DNA from: Humulus lupulus
Taxonomy: Eukaryota > Streptophyta > Magnoliopsida > Rosales > Cannabaceae
Direction: 5' to 3'
DNA length: 64,000 nt
Assembly (NCBI RefSeq): GCF_963169125.1
Contig: NC_084801.1
Location: 113,549,061 to 113,613,060 of the forward strand
In this document: piece by piece, positions 10,930 to 23,529 of the stretch
How positions within the stretch are numbered: position 1 is the first letter of the stretch
Layout of the letters: each line of letters opens with the position of its first letter
Made by a program: the position numbers and the translations under genes
The notes under the pieces: model-generated
What the model was told of the DNA's origin: nothing
Seen by the model: only the letters and a program-made list of their open reading frames with translations
The model's database searches: none

Positions 10930-12944
10930 GCTAAAAAGCAAAGAGAAAGAACATGAAAAGTATATGAAGATTAAAGAGAAGTTAGTCTGACTAAGATCCT
11001 AAGAAAAGGTCAATCGTCAATGCCTGATAAAATTTTCTTTGGGCTAATATGATCCCATCAATACACGCAGTCAGCCCATCCTTTCCCAGCCCAGATATCA
11101 GATTGGATTTACTTTGGGCTTTCTTAAAAAATGTATTGGAAAGTTGTTGTTTCCAATCAGCTATATATAAGAGAAATTTATTTCTTTACTTTTCCATGGA
11201 AAATGTAAGGTTTTTTTAAAACTATGTGGGAATATGGAAAAAGAAATATGGAATGATATTTCTGAATATGTAACCGGTTATTAGGTTTCTTCACAACTAG
11301 TTACTATATTATACTATTTTTTTTCGAAACTAATTTCTAGGTTATTAAGTTCTTACAAAACTAGCTGCTACCTTTATTAAAATTTTGTTACCAAGTTTAG
11401 AAAATTAGTTATTATTATTTTCAAAGGAATGTTTACAATGTTTATGATTGTAAAACTAACTACTATACTTTTATGAAACCATTAACTAATTTTTACTAAA
11501 TTAGTTTATAATTTTTGTTGTATAAGTAATGGTTGCTATACTTATGGTCCCAACACAGCCTTTTCAAGTTGCTATGCTAATTTGATAAAATCTAGTGCAT
11601 GATGCTAATTTAACACTAAACCAATAATATAATAATAATAATTAGTAACTAATGTTGTCAATAATATGATAGTTACAACTTGTAACCTAACATCTCTTAT
11701 GAACTGAGAATATTAATAATCAGTTACTAAACCAGAAAAAATTGTGAAAACTATTATATTCAATTTTACGGACGATTTTTGTCAAAAAAAAAAAAACAAT
11801 TAAGGAACCATTTAGTAACTAAAAATGTAGTAACCAACTACTAATATTGTTACCAAAAAAAGGGTTCAATACAGCTAAACACAGTAGGTTTAACAATCAT
11901 TTGATAACATTGCTAAACACAATCTACTAACCAATTTTACAACCATAAACATGATAACCCTTAAAAATCGTAATTAATTTTATAAAATTTGGTAAACTAG
12001 TAATCAATTTTCAAAAACTGGTTACCTTTGTAAACCTAGTAACCTATTTGATAACGAGCTAATATTGTTACTTGATTTTGTAAAAGCTAACATTCCATTT
12101 CTCAAAAATCTAGTGACTACATATTCTATATTGTGTCTAATAATAATAATACCATCAATTTTTTAATGCCATATTAACGTCATGTCAAAATTACCAATTT
12201 CTACTTATTATTTGCAAAAAAAAAAATCATAATTGTTATGTATCTGCAAAAGCACCGTATCTTCTTTGTCAAAAATACCATTTACTAGTTTGTTCCCTAA
12301 ACTCCCATATTTTTACATAAAATACTCATTTTCACTACAAATTTACTTTTTTACTAGTTAAACATTTTTTTTCCTCAATTTTATGGTTTTAAGGAAATTT
12401 TTACATTTTTACGGTTTTGTCTTTTTTTTTTTTTGTGTGTTGTTTTCAAGTTGTATTTACATTGTTTTTAGGATTTTTTTTTATTGATGTTTAGTGGTTC
12501 TGATATATATGTTGTATTTTTTTTTTTTTGATCCAGTGAGTTATTTTCAAGTTGCTTTCAAGTTGTTTTTCCCAAAAACTGTATTTTTGTAATTATGAAA
12601 CTTTGAAAAGCATATATTTTGAAAACTTGAGTGCGTATTTTTTTTTTAAAAAAAAAAGTAAGAACAGTAAAAGAGTAAAAACAAAAAAAAAATGTGTATT
12701 TAAGAAAAAATCTCAAAAGAAAAATAAAGAAATACAATTCTAATGTATTCAAAAGAGATGGAAATTTTTCTCAGTCTTAAAAAAATTTCCCTATTCTCTC
12801 CTTCCCTAGAATTAAAAAATACTCTCTATATTTGTACAAGTGAACCCTCATTACAAATTGAAAATAGAACTAAAAGAAATCAAACTCAAGAATGTTTTCT
12901 AAGAAAAAAAATATTGTATTTACCCTAGCTAAGATTAAGAAATG
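10930..12944. other. AT-rich intergenic DNA
   Basis: About 2 kb with no supported gene. From about 11,210 to 12,150 it is built from many variants of GTTACTA/TAGTAAC and TAACCAATTTT words on both strands; from 12,180 to 12,930 long A and T runs dominate. Short ORFs here (for example near 12,552-12,743 on both strands) are low-complexity lysine- or phenylalanine-rich artefacts. This is the 3' flank of the host gene that was pushed 32 kb away by the copia A nest. Confidence 0.7.
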
Positions 12945-12949
12945 GTAAG
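12945..12949. repeat. Left target site duplication of copia A (GTAAG)
   Basis: GTAAG precedes the 5' LTR and recurs at 45,540-45,544 right after the 3' LTR, the 5-bp duplication expected of copia integration. Confidence 0.88.
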
Positions 12950-13144
12950 TGTTAGAGACAATTAGTTATACCAGTGAATAGTCTGTTTTAGAGTTTGTTA
13001 AAGTTGTTACTACAACATGTACATTCTGTTAGTAGTTAGTTAGCTCTCTAGCTATTTATCTCTTGTGTAAATACTCTGTAATATTATTCAATCAATACAA
13101 TGAAATCATTCCATACAATTGTCTTGATTCTTTGACCATTGATA
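12950..13144 (+). repeat. Copia A 5' LTR (195 bp)
   Basis: It runs from TGTTAGAGACAATTAG to CCATTGATA and is matched by 45,353-45,539. The primer binding site follows at once. The 5' copy holds about 26 bp (TTTGTTAAAGTTG... region) lost from the 3' copy, and the 3' copy has a short duplication of its AATTAGTT(A/T)TACCA word. Confidence 0.87.
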
Positions 13145-13156
13145 TGGTATCATAGC
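13145..13156 (+). other. Copia A primer binding site
   Basis: TGGTATCATAGC directly follows the 5' LTR and differs in one base from the initiator tRNA-Met binding word TGGTATCAGAGC. Confidence 0.82.
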
Positions 13157-13169
13157 TTTTCTCTTTCTA

Positions 13170-14793
13170 ACAATGGTGAATTCTTCACACAATGGTTTTG
13201 GCGATTCGTCCCTGCCATCAAACACTACTTCTACTCAAAATCAAACCACAAACACATTACCTATAACTACTCATGTTACTTTTATCATTCTCTCTCTGTA
13301 TGGCTCGATGAAAACAACTATCTTCCATGGAAGCACCAGGCCTACCATGCGACCAAGGGGAGTTGACTTCACAAGCACCTGGATGTTACTCAAACTCCAT
13401 CGAAGTACACAACAATGGCGGATCAAGAGGCTGATCGTGTGAGCTCCGAGTTTGAGGACTGGGATCAACAGGACAACACCCTTGTCACCTGGCTCCTCTC
13501 TTCCATGTCTGAGAAGATTCTCACTAGAATGGTAGAAACCGAAATCACAGCTCAGATCTGGACCTCACTTCAAGAATATTACACCGCCCAAAATTGAGCC
13601 AAAATAGGTCAGTATAAAACGATGCTATGAAATATTTGTATGACTAACTCCCTCAATGACTATCTGTTGAAGATCAAGCAAACTGTGGACATTCTTGCTT
13701 CGATTAGACATGTTCTTAGTGCTTAGGATCACATTGAGGAAATCTTCAATGACTTGTCCAGAGATTATGAAGTTTTTCGTCACCCCCGTCAACACAAGAA
13801 CCGAAGCTTATTTTGTAGCTAAGATAGAGGCACTCCTCATGTCTCAGGAAGTTCGAATTGAAAAATCGAATAAGGAGTTGGAGATCAACAATGGCGAAGC
13901 TAATCTCTCTCATACCAAACCTCCATCTGGATCTCGTGGTGGCTCAGCTCCAGGTCATTTTCAACAAACTCCTGCTTCATCTTTTGGCTGAGGGGGTTAC
14001 AATCCGTACGGTGGCTATGGGACTGGTTTTGGACCACAAAGGTATGGACCACATGCTTTTGTGTTAGGGTATGGACCACCTGGGTGTTGTGTCAGGGTAT
14101 GGAACACCTGGGTTTCCATCAGGGTATGGACCACCTTCTTCTCAGCCTTTTTCACGTGGTGCACAGCCTGGAGCAAGTTGTGGTCAACAAGGCAATTTCA
14201 GAGGTGGTCCCTCTCATGGTCGTGGTCAGTTTTCAGCATGGGGACAAAAACCACAGTGCCAATTGTGCCATAAAATTGGCCACACAGTAAAGTAATGCTT
14301 CCACCGTTTTGACAAGTCTTTCAATGGCCTTGAATCACTTCAATCCTTCTCTGGTAGTGTTGCCCTTGCTAAGATGCAAGCTCTTTATGTTCCAGAAACT
14401 CTCAATGTCTCTTCTTGGTATCCAAATTCAGGAGCTATCAACCACCTCACACCTGATCCTTCAAACTTGAACACCAACATTGAGTACAATGGCCAACAAA
14501 AAATCCACATCGGCAATGGAGCACATTTGCATATTCAACGCATTGGCCATTCATTTTTTTTCTTCTCCTTTTACTACTCAATAGCTTACTCTTAACAACT
14601 TGCTTCATCTCCCTGATATTACAAAAAATACTCTCAATGCATCTCAGTTTTCTAATGAAAACAATGTGTTTTTTGAATTCCACTCTACCTATTGTTGTGT
14701 CAAGGATCAGGATACTCAGAGGATCTTGTTGGTTGGGAAACCTGACAAAGGCCTTTACAAGTTTGATTCCATTCAGCTAGGGCGTCTAGCATC
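13170..14793 (+). pseudogene. Copia A gag, zinc knuckle, protease and pre-integrase region, interrupted
   Basis: Gag words include WLDENNYLPWKHQA and the region TLVTWLLSSMSEKILTRMVE in shifted frames. A Gly/Tyr/Pro-rich linker made of GYGPPG-like repeats (14,040-14,140) leads to a CCHC knuckle, CQLCHKIGHTVK-stop-C. The protease site reads SWYPNSGAINHL, where copia elements have DSGA, so the catalytic Asp is Asn. Then LLHLPDITKN and GLYKFD mark the gag_pre-integrase region. At least four frame changes or stops occur. The frame reading GLYKFDSIQLGRLAS at the copia B junction resumes correctly at 40,992, confirming a clean interruption. Confidence 0.88.
14789..14793. repeat. Left target site duplication of copia B (GCATC)
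   Basis: GCATC here and at 40,987-40,991 flank copia B; removing the insert restores copia A's reading frame. Confidence 0.9.
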
Positions 14794-15093
14794 AGAAAAG
14801 AAACGTGCTAAAGAGAAAAATATATTGTATTGAATAAATGGCAGCTCAAATGTTGCTGCAGCTTCTATCGTGAATATATTGGATTTTTTCTAGTAAAGGA
14901 ATACAAAGAGGTCCAATGACCATTGTACACGTATTACAAATTCTAACAGAAGAATATTACTGAATTTATTACAGGGAAAGATTTCTCAAGTTGTGGTCCT
15001 CACTGAATATTCTAGACTCTTTGAGTCATAATGCAATGTCACCAAGAGGCCTATACAGCTGTTGACTAAGCTGCTGATGTGGTTGTTTTTACA
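14794..15093 (-). repeat. Copia B 3' LTR (300 bp)
   Basis: On the minus strand it begins TGTAAAAACAACC at 15,093 and ends at 14,794. It matches 40,680-40,986 over nearly its whole length with scattered substitutions and a few small gaps. Confidence 0.88.
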
Positions 15094-18000
15094 CCGTCCC
15101 TCAAACGAAAGGAAGATGACAACACTCCGAGTTTGGTAGTCAGAAACTGAAATCGTGTGTGAGAGAGACTCTTGGTGAGGCAATCAACGATTTGGTCTGC
15201 TGAGGGAATGTAGCGAACTGTAAGTTCTTTCTTCAATACTTTGTCTCGTACAAAATGCACATCAAGTTCAATGTGCTTTGTTCTTGCGTGGTACACTGGA
15301 TTGGAAGCTAAAGCACCTGCACTAACATTATCACACCAAGTAATTGGTCTCGAAATGACTGGAAAGTTTAGCTCATGTAATAGTGATTCAATCCACACAA
15401 TCTCAGCAGCAACTTGAGCTAGAGCTCGATACTCGGATTCTGTACTAGACCTTGACACAACTACCTGTTTCTTAGAGGACCAAGACACCAATGTATTTCC
15501 TAGATAGACGTAATATCCTACCACTGATCGTCTATCGTCTAGGCAGCAAGCCCAATCGGCATCTGAGTACCCTGTGATGTTCAATCTCTCACTGTAAGCA
15601 ATATGAAGACCAAGATTCATGCTCCCTTTCAGATATCTTAGGACCCTTTTTGCTACACTCCAATGTGTATTTGTTGGTGTCTGAAGAAACTGACTCAGTT
15701 TATTTACTGAGTAGGCTATGTCTGGCCGTGTATGGAAGAGATATTGGAGTGCACCTATGAGGCTTCGATAGTATGTCAGATTTTACAGCTGTTCCCCATC
15801 TATCTAAGACAATGGTCTGCCTACTGTCATGGGAGTAAGAGCTAGCTTTAAGTTCTTCATGTCAAACTTGGTGAGAATTTCTTCAATATATTTGGTTTGA
15901 GTCAAGTACATCCCAGTATCATCACAGTGAACTTCTATACCAAGACAATAATTTTATGGACCAAGATCTTTGAGAGTGAACCTTTTGTTGATAGCTGCTA
16001 TGAATCTTTGGACTTCCTTAGTGTTGTTCCCTATAATGATAATGTCATCCACATAGATTATGATTAATATTTTGACCTTGCCGTGAGTGTAGAAGAACAG
16101 GGAGTTGTCAGCCTGTGAGTTAATGAATTTCCAAGAGAAGAAGGTTTGTTTGCGTCTATCAAACCATGCATGTAGCGCTTGCTTCAACCCATACAACGAC
16201 TTGTGGAGTTTACACACATGGCGAGGTTTCTCTGGATCTTTAAAACCTTGTGGTTGAGCCATATAGACATCTTCTTCAAGGTTGCCATTAAGAAAAGCAT
16301 TGTTGATGTCAAGTTATCGGACATCCCAATTCATGAAGACAACTATTGTGAGCACGATGTGAACCATAGAGTCTTTTACCACAGGACTAAAAGTTTTGCC
16401 AAAGTCAATTACGGGCGTTGGTGAAAGCCTTTTGCAACTAGGCGTGCCTTGAACCACTAAAAAGAACCATTTGAGTTAGTCTTAACCTTAAAGACCCACT
16501 TGTTACTAACAAGGTTGTAATGAGCTTCATTGGGAACAAGAGACCACGTTTTATTGGTTGTTAAAGCTTGAAACTCTTCATGCATAGCAGTAAGCCACCC
16601 TTCATGCTACAAAGCTTCATGCATAGTTGTAGGTTCAACACTATTTGGAGTGCATTTGGCTTGTCCAAGGTACACTTTTGGTTTGAATATACCATGTTTG
16701 GACCGAGTGATCATAGGATGAGTTGGCTTAGGTGGTGCAAGTTGTTGTGAAGGGTTGGAATCGCTAGAAGACTGCTGTGAACTAGTAGATGATACAACAG
16801 GGCAAATGGAATTAGAGAAACAAGGTGAAAGAGGAGATGATACCTGAGTGTGGTTAGATGGAGACTTGGCAGTAGGCGATGCTACTGCAGGGACGTCTTC
16901 GACAGAAGTTGAACTTGGAGGTTCAGGTGCAGGTGCAAGATGAGGTAAGTGAGACCACCCAGTACTAGAGCTGTCAGCCTGACGTTCAGGGCTATGAGTA
17001 TTGAGAAAACCATGACTGAAAGGAAATTCCAGCTCATTAAAGGTGACATGACATGAGATATACACTCTCCCTGTGAAGCTAAGGCACTTGTATCCCTTAA
17101 AAGATTCACTAAACCCCAGGTTAACACACTTGAGGGTTCGAAATTAGAACTTGTGAGTGTTATAAGAGTGGAGGCAAGGGAAACAAGTTGCACCAAACAC
17201 TCGAATGGAGCTATAATTAGGCCTTTTGGCGAACAACATTTCAAATGGTGATTTGTTGCCTAAGACCGAGGTTGGGAGTCTATTTATTAAATAGACTGAG
17301 GTTTGGAAGGCATCATCCCAGAATTTTAGAGGCATTTCAGCTTGAGCAAGCAAGGTAAGACCCATCTCCATAATGTGTCTATGCTTTCGTTCATGATGCC
17401 ATGTTCATGTAGGAATTTGGAGAAGGATATGTATTCCCTTCCCCAATCGGATATGAGTGTTTTGATTTTGCGGTCAAATTGGGTTTCTACTAGCTGATTA
17501 AACTCAACAAAGGCAGTGAGGGCCTCAGATTTAGCTCGTAAGGGATAAATCCAAATGAAATGACTGAAGTCATCAATGAAGTGGATATAAAAAATTTATT
17601 TTGTATTGGATAAGACCGGTGATGGACCCCAAAGGTCTGTGTAAATTAAATCTAGTACATGGGCAGCTTTAGTAGTTTATAACTTGAATGGAAGAGCATG
17701 AGATTTTCCCAATTGACAAGCATCACAAAATTAAACAGAAGTATTTTTCATTAATAAGCTACAATACTTGATTAAAAAAACGAAGAGAGGGATGACCTAA
17801 CCTCCTATGCCATACATCATTTTTGGAAATACAAGACATATCACACTTAGAGTGTTGGGCTACATTTTGCTTAGGTACTGAACTAAGAAAACATGTGAAA
17901 TCAGGGTTGGACTAGGTGGAAGAGTGTGGCTGAGTGGTGGAAGTGAGTGTGTCAAACTTGTAGAGTCCATCTTTAAGACGTCCTTGGAGTAGCACCACCC

Positions 18001-18224
18001 ATGTCACCTTGTCCTTCACACAATAGAAATCAGAGTGGAATTCTAGAAGTACATTATTATCAGAAGTTAATCTGGAAACACTAATGAGATTTTTAGTGAT
18101 TTGTGGGACATGAAGCATGTTTTGAAGAATAAGAGGGTCAGGTGAAGTGGTATGTAAACAGCCAGTACCAATATGAACAATGGGGGAGTGTCTTACCATT
18201 TCCAATAATCACGGAGTCCTTACC
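15066..18224 (-). pseudogene. Copia B protease-integrase-RT-RNase H remnant
   Basis: Read leftwards: protease/pre-integrase (IVHIGTGCLHTTSP, MLHVPQITKNLISVSRL, GLYKFDTL) at 17,912-18,224; integrase (ERKHRHIMEMGLTLLAQAEM, KFWDDAFQTSVYLINRLP) at 17,144-17,900; a Ser/Pro-rich linker ending PMITRSKHGIFKPK at 16,607-17,065; RT with LDINNAFLNG, LYGLKQALHAWF and IIYVDDIIIIG at 15,954-16,330; and RNase H (YSDADWACCLDD, SRSSTESEYRALA, ARTKHIELDVHFVRD) ending about 15,066 inside the LTR. Frames shift several times and a stop precedes LDINNAF, so it is inactive, but the RT YVDD and RNase H core are intact. Confidence 0.9.
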
Positions 18225-20869
18225 TGTAACGACCCAAATTTTCTAATAAGGCTCAGGGCCTTGATTAGGGGGCCAGGATGGCAAATCTTGGAATTATATG
18301 ATTATGTGATATTTATGTGTATCATTAAGTGAATATGTGATTTATCTTATGGTATGACTAGATATGCATGTTTAGGTGTATTAAATATGCACGGGGGCCC
18401 ATTTCTATTTAATTGGGCAATTTTCATATTTTGGTCATTTCGGGTATATTTGGCATATATGTGATATATGTGTGGTGCTTCATTATTATTTGGTTATGCT
18501 AGGGTTACTCAACACGAGATGATCCTAGGAAGCAAGCTAGTGGGAAATTCACAACGGGATTCATACTTGACTCGGAGTGAGTCAAGGGGTATTTAGTACA
18601 TTACCGGGATACTGGGTAATGGGAATAGATATTTGATGATAAATTGGGAGTTAGTAAGATAAGGGGGAAATTATGGGAATTTTGACTATTTTACGCCGGG
18701 GGGGCGTTTTCGGGACCCCGAGCATTAGGATTTGCTTGAGGTTACTTAAGCTTGAAGTAACCTGTTAAAAACATTAAAAAAAAAATGTTTAGTATGTTTC
18801 TCTCTCTCTCCTGTTCCATTTTTGACACTGTTAGCATTTTCGAACGATAACTTGAGTTTTAGGACTCAGATTCAAGCGAGGATCGAGGCATAGCGACTCA
18901 AGGGAAGATTAGAAGCTTATTAGCCGGAGGATTTAGCGAGAAATGACATAATCAGAGGTAATTTAAGCTTTGGATTCCTGAGTTTATTCTATTTTCTTGG
19001 TGTTCTTGAGTTTTACAAACTCAAGACTTGGATTATGAGTTCCTATGGGGTTTTTGGGTATTTGTTGTTGTTTTAATGTTGTTAAGCTATTGGGTGAACT
19101 GTTTGGGGGATTAAAATGTTAATTTGAGGGGCTAGGGACCCGTTGGGGTCGGATTTGGAGCTTTGAAGCTCGAAGAACACGAAGTTAGAAACCCAGAATT
19201 CTAGTTTGAGCGCTGTAGCGCTAGGTTGGTAGGGCTACAATGCTGGGTTCTCTATTTGGGGGATGAAGTGCTGACTATAGTGCTGTAGCGCCCAATAGGT
19301 AGCACTGTAGCGCTGAACAGTCTTCAGAACTTGGTTTTTTGGTACTTTTTGGGGTTTGGCCCGAGGGCTCGAGGGATGATTCCACCACCCTGTTTGGCGG
19401 GATTGCAGCTCCCGAAAGCGTGGGATTGGCCTCGAGATTGGGTTTTGGAACTTGAACTCATTGAAACACCATTTATGTTTGTGACTAGGTTATCGCTAAG
19501 GTCTTGGAAACAGGATCGTGCTCGAGGGTCGTTCATTGGAAACTTGTGCTTGGACCAAAGGTAAGAAAACTGGACCCAGTATGTGATGCATGAGATTCAT
19601 ATGATGCGTGTGGTTATGGCATGGCATGAATGTTGAATATGGAATTGATCAGAGCTTGAGTCTCTGTAATTGTGCATGATTATCATTATGCTTGTGGTGA
19701 TCGATTAAGCATGCTAAATGCCTTATATCTGGATGTTGAAGGTGCTTGGTTATAATTATGCTGGTAATTTGTGACAGTGCTCTATATATATAGACATTGA
19801 TTGCATAGTAAATGCATAGTAGCTTTGTTTATCTGTGTATGGTACTGAATTATTATTCAGCAACGACAATGGTGTCAGTATTGATTGTGAAGCTGTGACT
19901 TATTAGTCAAGTTCGGCAATGGTACTGGGTACTGGGAGTATGGTTAGCTTATGAGTCAAGAACGGTATTAGCGTGTTTAACACAAGCTAAAAAGATTAGA
20001 TCTAATCGACATAAGCATGATATGCTTGACCGACCTTAAGTTTGATGAAAACAAAAGCGCTTGTCTAGTCTAAAGGCTAGTTATATAGAGCCAGGGCTAT
20101 AAGCTCAGGTGACTAGTACGTCACATGGATAGGAGGGTGTGGGACCTCAGAGATAGACTTATCAGTCATCTAAATAGAGATAGACTTATCAGTCATCTAT
20201 ACAGAAATATACTTATCAGTCATCTACACAAGGATAGACTTATTAGTCATCTACCTCAGAGCGAGAGACTCACTAGTCATCTACTTTAGAGAGACTTATT
20301 AGTCATCTACCTCAGAGCGAGAAACTACATAGTCATCTACTCAGAGCGCAGGACTCCACAAACATTTATTTTTACCTGCTTGCATGCATGAGTAGGGTTA
20401 TTACTACTAGGCATGCCTATTATGATTCAGTGACATGTTATTACCTATTTATGAGCATTTTAAGTTTTCTTGCTGAGCTTTAGCTCACGGGTGCTATGTG
20501 GTGCAGGTAAAGGCAAAAGAAAGTTGGATCAACCTTGAGTTGGAGAGCTTAGGTGACGATGTGTACATATGCGGCTGCTTGACCACCACGACCGAGGGTT
20601 TAAAGAGGAACTAGGGTTAAACCCTATTTTTCCACTTAGGTCGGCTGGTTGTAAATCTTTTGTTGTAATTAACTTTTCAATTATATTTTGGGATCCCAAT
20701 GTATACAGTTAACGTTTTAGTGAAACATTGTGTCTTTGACCAAATTTTTTTTTAACCCTAAACCATTAATCACATTTAGTTACACGATTATGGCCAAATG
20801 ACTTGTTTAGCGAGTTTAGCACTGTTTAAAATGCACACCGTAACAATCCCTGGGTAGTAGGGCGTTACA
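18225..20869 (+). repeat. 5' LTR of a plus-strand gypsy (gypsy E, 2,645 bp)
   Basis: It starts TGTAACGACCCAAATTTTC and ends GGGCGTTACA, with the primer site three bases on. It interrupts copia B's protease coding at TTACC|TGTAACG. It holds GCGCTGTAGCGCTA palindromes at 19,210-19,314 and a tandem array at 20,149-20,348. No matching 3' LTR is in the window. Confidence 0.87.
20149..20348 (+). repeat. Tandem array of about 28 bp inside the gypsy E LTR
   Basis: Seven imperfect units share the core GACTTAT(C/T)AGTCATCTA with an AGAGAT or AGAGCGAGA lead. The first four units are closer to each other; the later ones alternate with a CTCAGAGCGAG variant. Confidence 0.85.
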
Positions 20870-20872
20870 ACT

Positions 20873-20884
20873 TGGTATCAGAGC
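20873..20884 (+). other. Gypsy E primer binding site
   Basis: A perfect TGGTATCAGAGC follows the LTR after the spacer ACT, complementary to the 3' end of initiator tRNA-Met. Confidence 0.9.
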
Positions 20885-21293
20885 AAGCCAAGGTTAAGGC
20901 TTCCTGTAGACAAGTTGGGCATGTACACTCGTCACTAAAGACAATCTTCACTTAGGGTCTGGTAACTATTTTTGTGGTTATGTCCTTAACTGCTTAAATA
21001 GAATGTAAATGCTTTACTTGCATATTGTATTAGGGAGCATGAGATTCTGATAGAGCTTGGCTCTATACTATTGATATGATTATATGATTACCTGCTCATT
21101 GAATATATAAATGTGTTATTTGCATGCTGGAGTTGAGAGCATGGTATGAAAGTTGGAAGAGCAGGGATTATGATTGATGTATGAATGCCATGGGCATGTT
21201 TTAGCATTGTAGTGGTTTGTGAATGTAGTGTGGTATGATTTTTTCCGTGGGGAAGGCTTTTGATATGCTCATCATGTTTAATGGGTCACGTTA

Positions 21294-21714
21294 TTGACTG
21301 TAGATTCAATCACCAGGTATGTATCCAAGGTAGTCAATAAGACTTGGTGGTGGTTATACCGAGGCTGGGAATTACAGTCAGGGTTTGAGTTCTTCACCTG
21401 CCCCTTAGAATTTCCAACTAGTGTTTACAGATATGCAATTAAGATTGCAGAGGCAAGAGCAAGAGATTACATGTTTTTGAAACAGCAGCAGGTTCAGTCA
21501 AGGAACACCTCTTCCTTTGCTATGCCAGGAGTGGCACCAGTATTGGCTCATCCTAGGGTTGAGAACAGATGGGAATTTCTTTGTGGAAGATTCTAGGAGT
21601 ATTACCCTCCAATCTTTGAGGGAGGTCTAGATCCATTCAGAGATGAGCAATGGATGGGCATGATCAGTTCAATCCTCAACAGTCTGGGGGTGGTAGGTCA
21701 CGATAGGGTGATCT
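21294..21714 (+). pseudogene. Gypsy E gag N-terminal fragment
   Basis: The frame reaches a Tekay-like gag segment: AHPRVENRWEFLCGRF, one nonsense codon at 21,594-21,596, then EYYPPIFEGGLDPF and MGMISSILNSLGVVGHDRV, parallel to FEGGLDP...MISSILDFMRVEGNERV in the gag at 5,484-6,166. It is cut at 21,714 by the Angela-type LTR. The leader between the primer site and about 21,290 shows no other gene. The true gag start is not clear. Confidence 0.78.
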
Positions 21715-23514
21715 TGTTGGGTTTTATGCCCTTATAAAACCATGTCGGACATGTAGTACCATTTCATATTATTAATAAAAGTAGTAGAAATCATTTAGTT
21801 TGACAACTGTGTTGCTTGCTTGTTTTATTACATGATTATTGAAATAATACAAACATTTATAAAATCCCGAACATATGGATAGTTACAATTATAGTGACTA
21901 GGTCACAGTGGATTATAGTTGTAATTATATGTTCAAAAGAACGAGTCCTAAGATTAGATCAGTGCATTGGATTTTCACTGATTAGGCAATCTATGATATG
22001 ATCTACTTACACATTCAAGGTGTGATGTCTTGTCCAAGGCATCGACCAAGTAGATAAGATCGGATGTATGTAGTTACATCGGACTAGGATCGATATTGAT
22101 TATTGATTGATAAATAAGTATCATTGTTATCAAATCTAATCAATGTCACAACGTTGACCATATGTTAAGTCAATCTTAATTCTGAGTGATAATATTCTGC
22201 TAATTATATTATTTTAATCTTTTGACTTGTTCGTTACCAACTTACCCTATGGTCTAACCCATACTTACATCTTAGAGATTTATTAGTGTAATTGAGTGGG
22301 AGTATTATTCATAGATACGAAATCTATAACTTATGTATGAGAAGTGAAAAGATGATTTCCTTAATTTCTTTGTTCAAAAGGTTAAATGATTGAGATCTCA
22401 TTTCTGTGATTAAGTTCACGGAAATATCATTCATAAGGAACTTAGTGGGACTTAAAGATAAAATACTGATGAGGGGTAAAACGGTAATTTGCACCCAGCT
22501 TGTTAGTAAGTCATCGGTAGAGGATTGACTGATTGTAATGGTTATAACAATGGATAACGTATTTATGGTTTTGAAAATACGTTCTATGAATTCCGAGTCT
22601 ATAGTGGAGTCACGAGGAATTAATAAGGTAGTGAAATTATTCGTAAATAAATTCACGGTAACTTGTTGGAGCTTGATTTCATGGATCCATGGTCCCCGCA
22701 TCACCTTTGAGTAAATCATCTAGAATGTCTCAATTAATTGATTTAATTATCCATTAGGATTTTTAAAGTTGACTAGGTCAATTTTGGAAAATTTACAGAG
22801 ATATGAGATTTAGAGAATAAAAGAGAATCTTTGGGTAAATTTATTAATATTGATAAATTGGTATCAATATAAATAAATAATATTAGATCAAGTTTCAAAT
22901 TATAATTAGTTAATTTTAATAAGGATTTAATTAATTAATTAAAAAAAATAAAAGGTTTTGAATTTAGGCCCAGTTGGGATTTAAATTCAAAACAAAGAGA
23001 TTGGGCACAAGTCCATTTATGGCAGCCCAAGGCTTTTATTTTTGTTTATTATTTTTAATTAATTTAAATTTAAATAAATCTCATTAAGTTGTCTATATAA
23101 GGAATATGATATCTAGGGTTTTCATAAGCAAGTCAGTCTCAGTTGATTTGGGTAAGTGAAAACCTAGGCACTCTAATCCTTTCTTAGCCACAATCTCTTC
23201 TTCTTTTCTAGATCTCTATCTCATGTGTTGAGAATCAGCCCACACTAGTTCTAGGTTGATCAAAGGCTTGGTGAGGAAGACTTTTTTGCTAATCTTGTTC
23301 AATCTATTGATAATACTCTGATACAGAAAGGAATCAAGGGTTAGAGAGATTGAAGGATGGAGTCGTTCCAGTTCCGCTGTGCAATGTAAGTTTTTACTTT
23401 ACTCTGTATTTGTATCAATTTCATAAGAGCATGTTCTAGGAATTTGCATGTTTGTTTGATAATATGTAAATTGCATGAAAATAAATAAAGATCCTGCAAT
23501 AAGTTTTTCCTACA
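21715..23514 (+). repeat. Angela-type copia 5' LTR (1,800 bp)
   Basis: The start TGTTGGGTTTTATGCCCTTATAAAAC resembles Angela-lineage copia LTRs, and the end CCTACA is followed by a primer-site-like word. It breaks gypsy E gag. The minus-strand ORF at about 22,324-22,719 inside it is not conserved coding as far as I can tell. A 3' LTR is absent from the window. Confidence 0.75.
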
Positions 23515-23515
23515 A

Positions 23516-23529
23516 TTGGCCTCAGAGCC
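23516..23529 (+). other. Angela-type primer binding site, altered
   Basis: TTGGCCTCAGAGCC stands one base after the LTR, where TTGGTATCAGAGCC would be expected; two central bases have changed. Confidence 0.68.

Noticed and set aside
20149..20348. Possible CRISPR-like array
   Set aside because: Units are contiguous degenerate tandem repeats with no unique spacers, inside a plant LTR.
22324..22719. 131-codon minus-strand ORF in the Angela-type LTR
   Set aside because: AT-rich LTR sequence between defined TG...CA ends; no recognisable domain.
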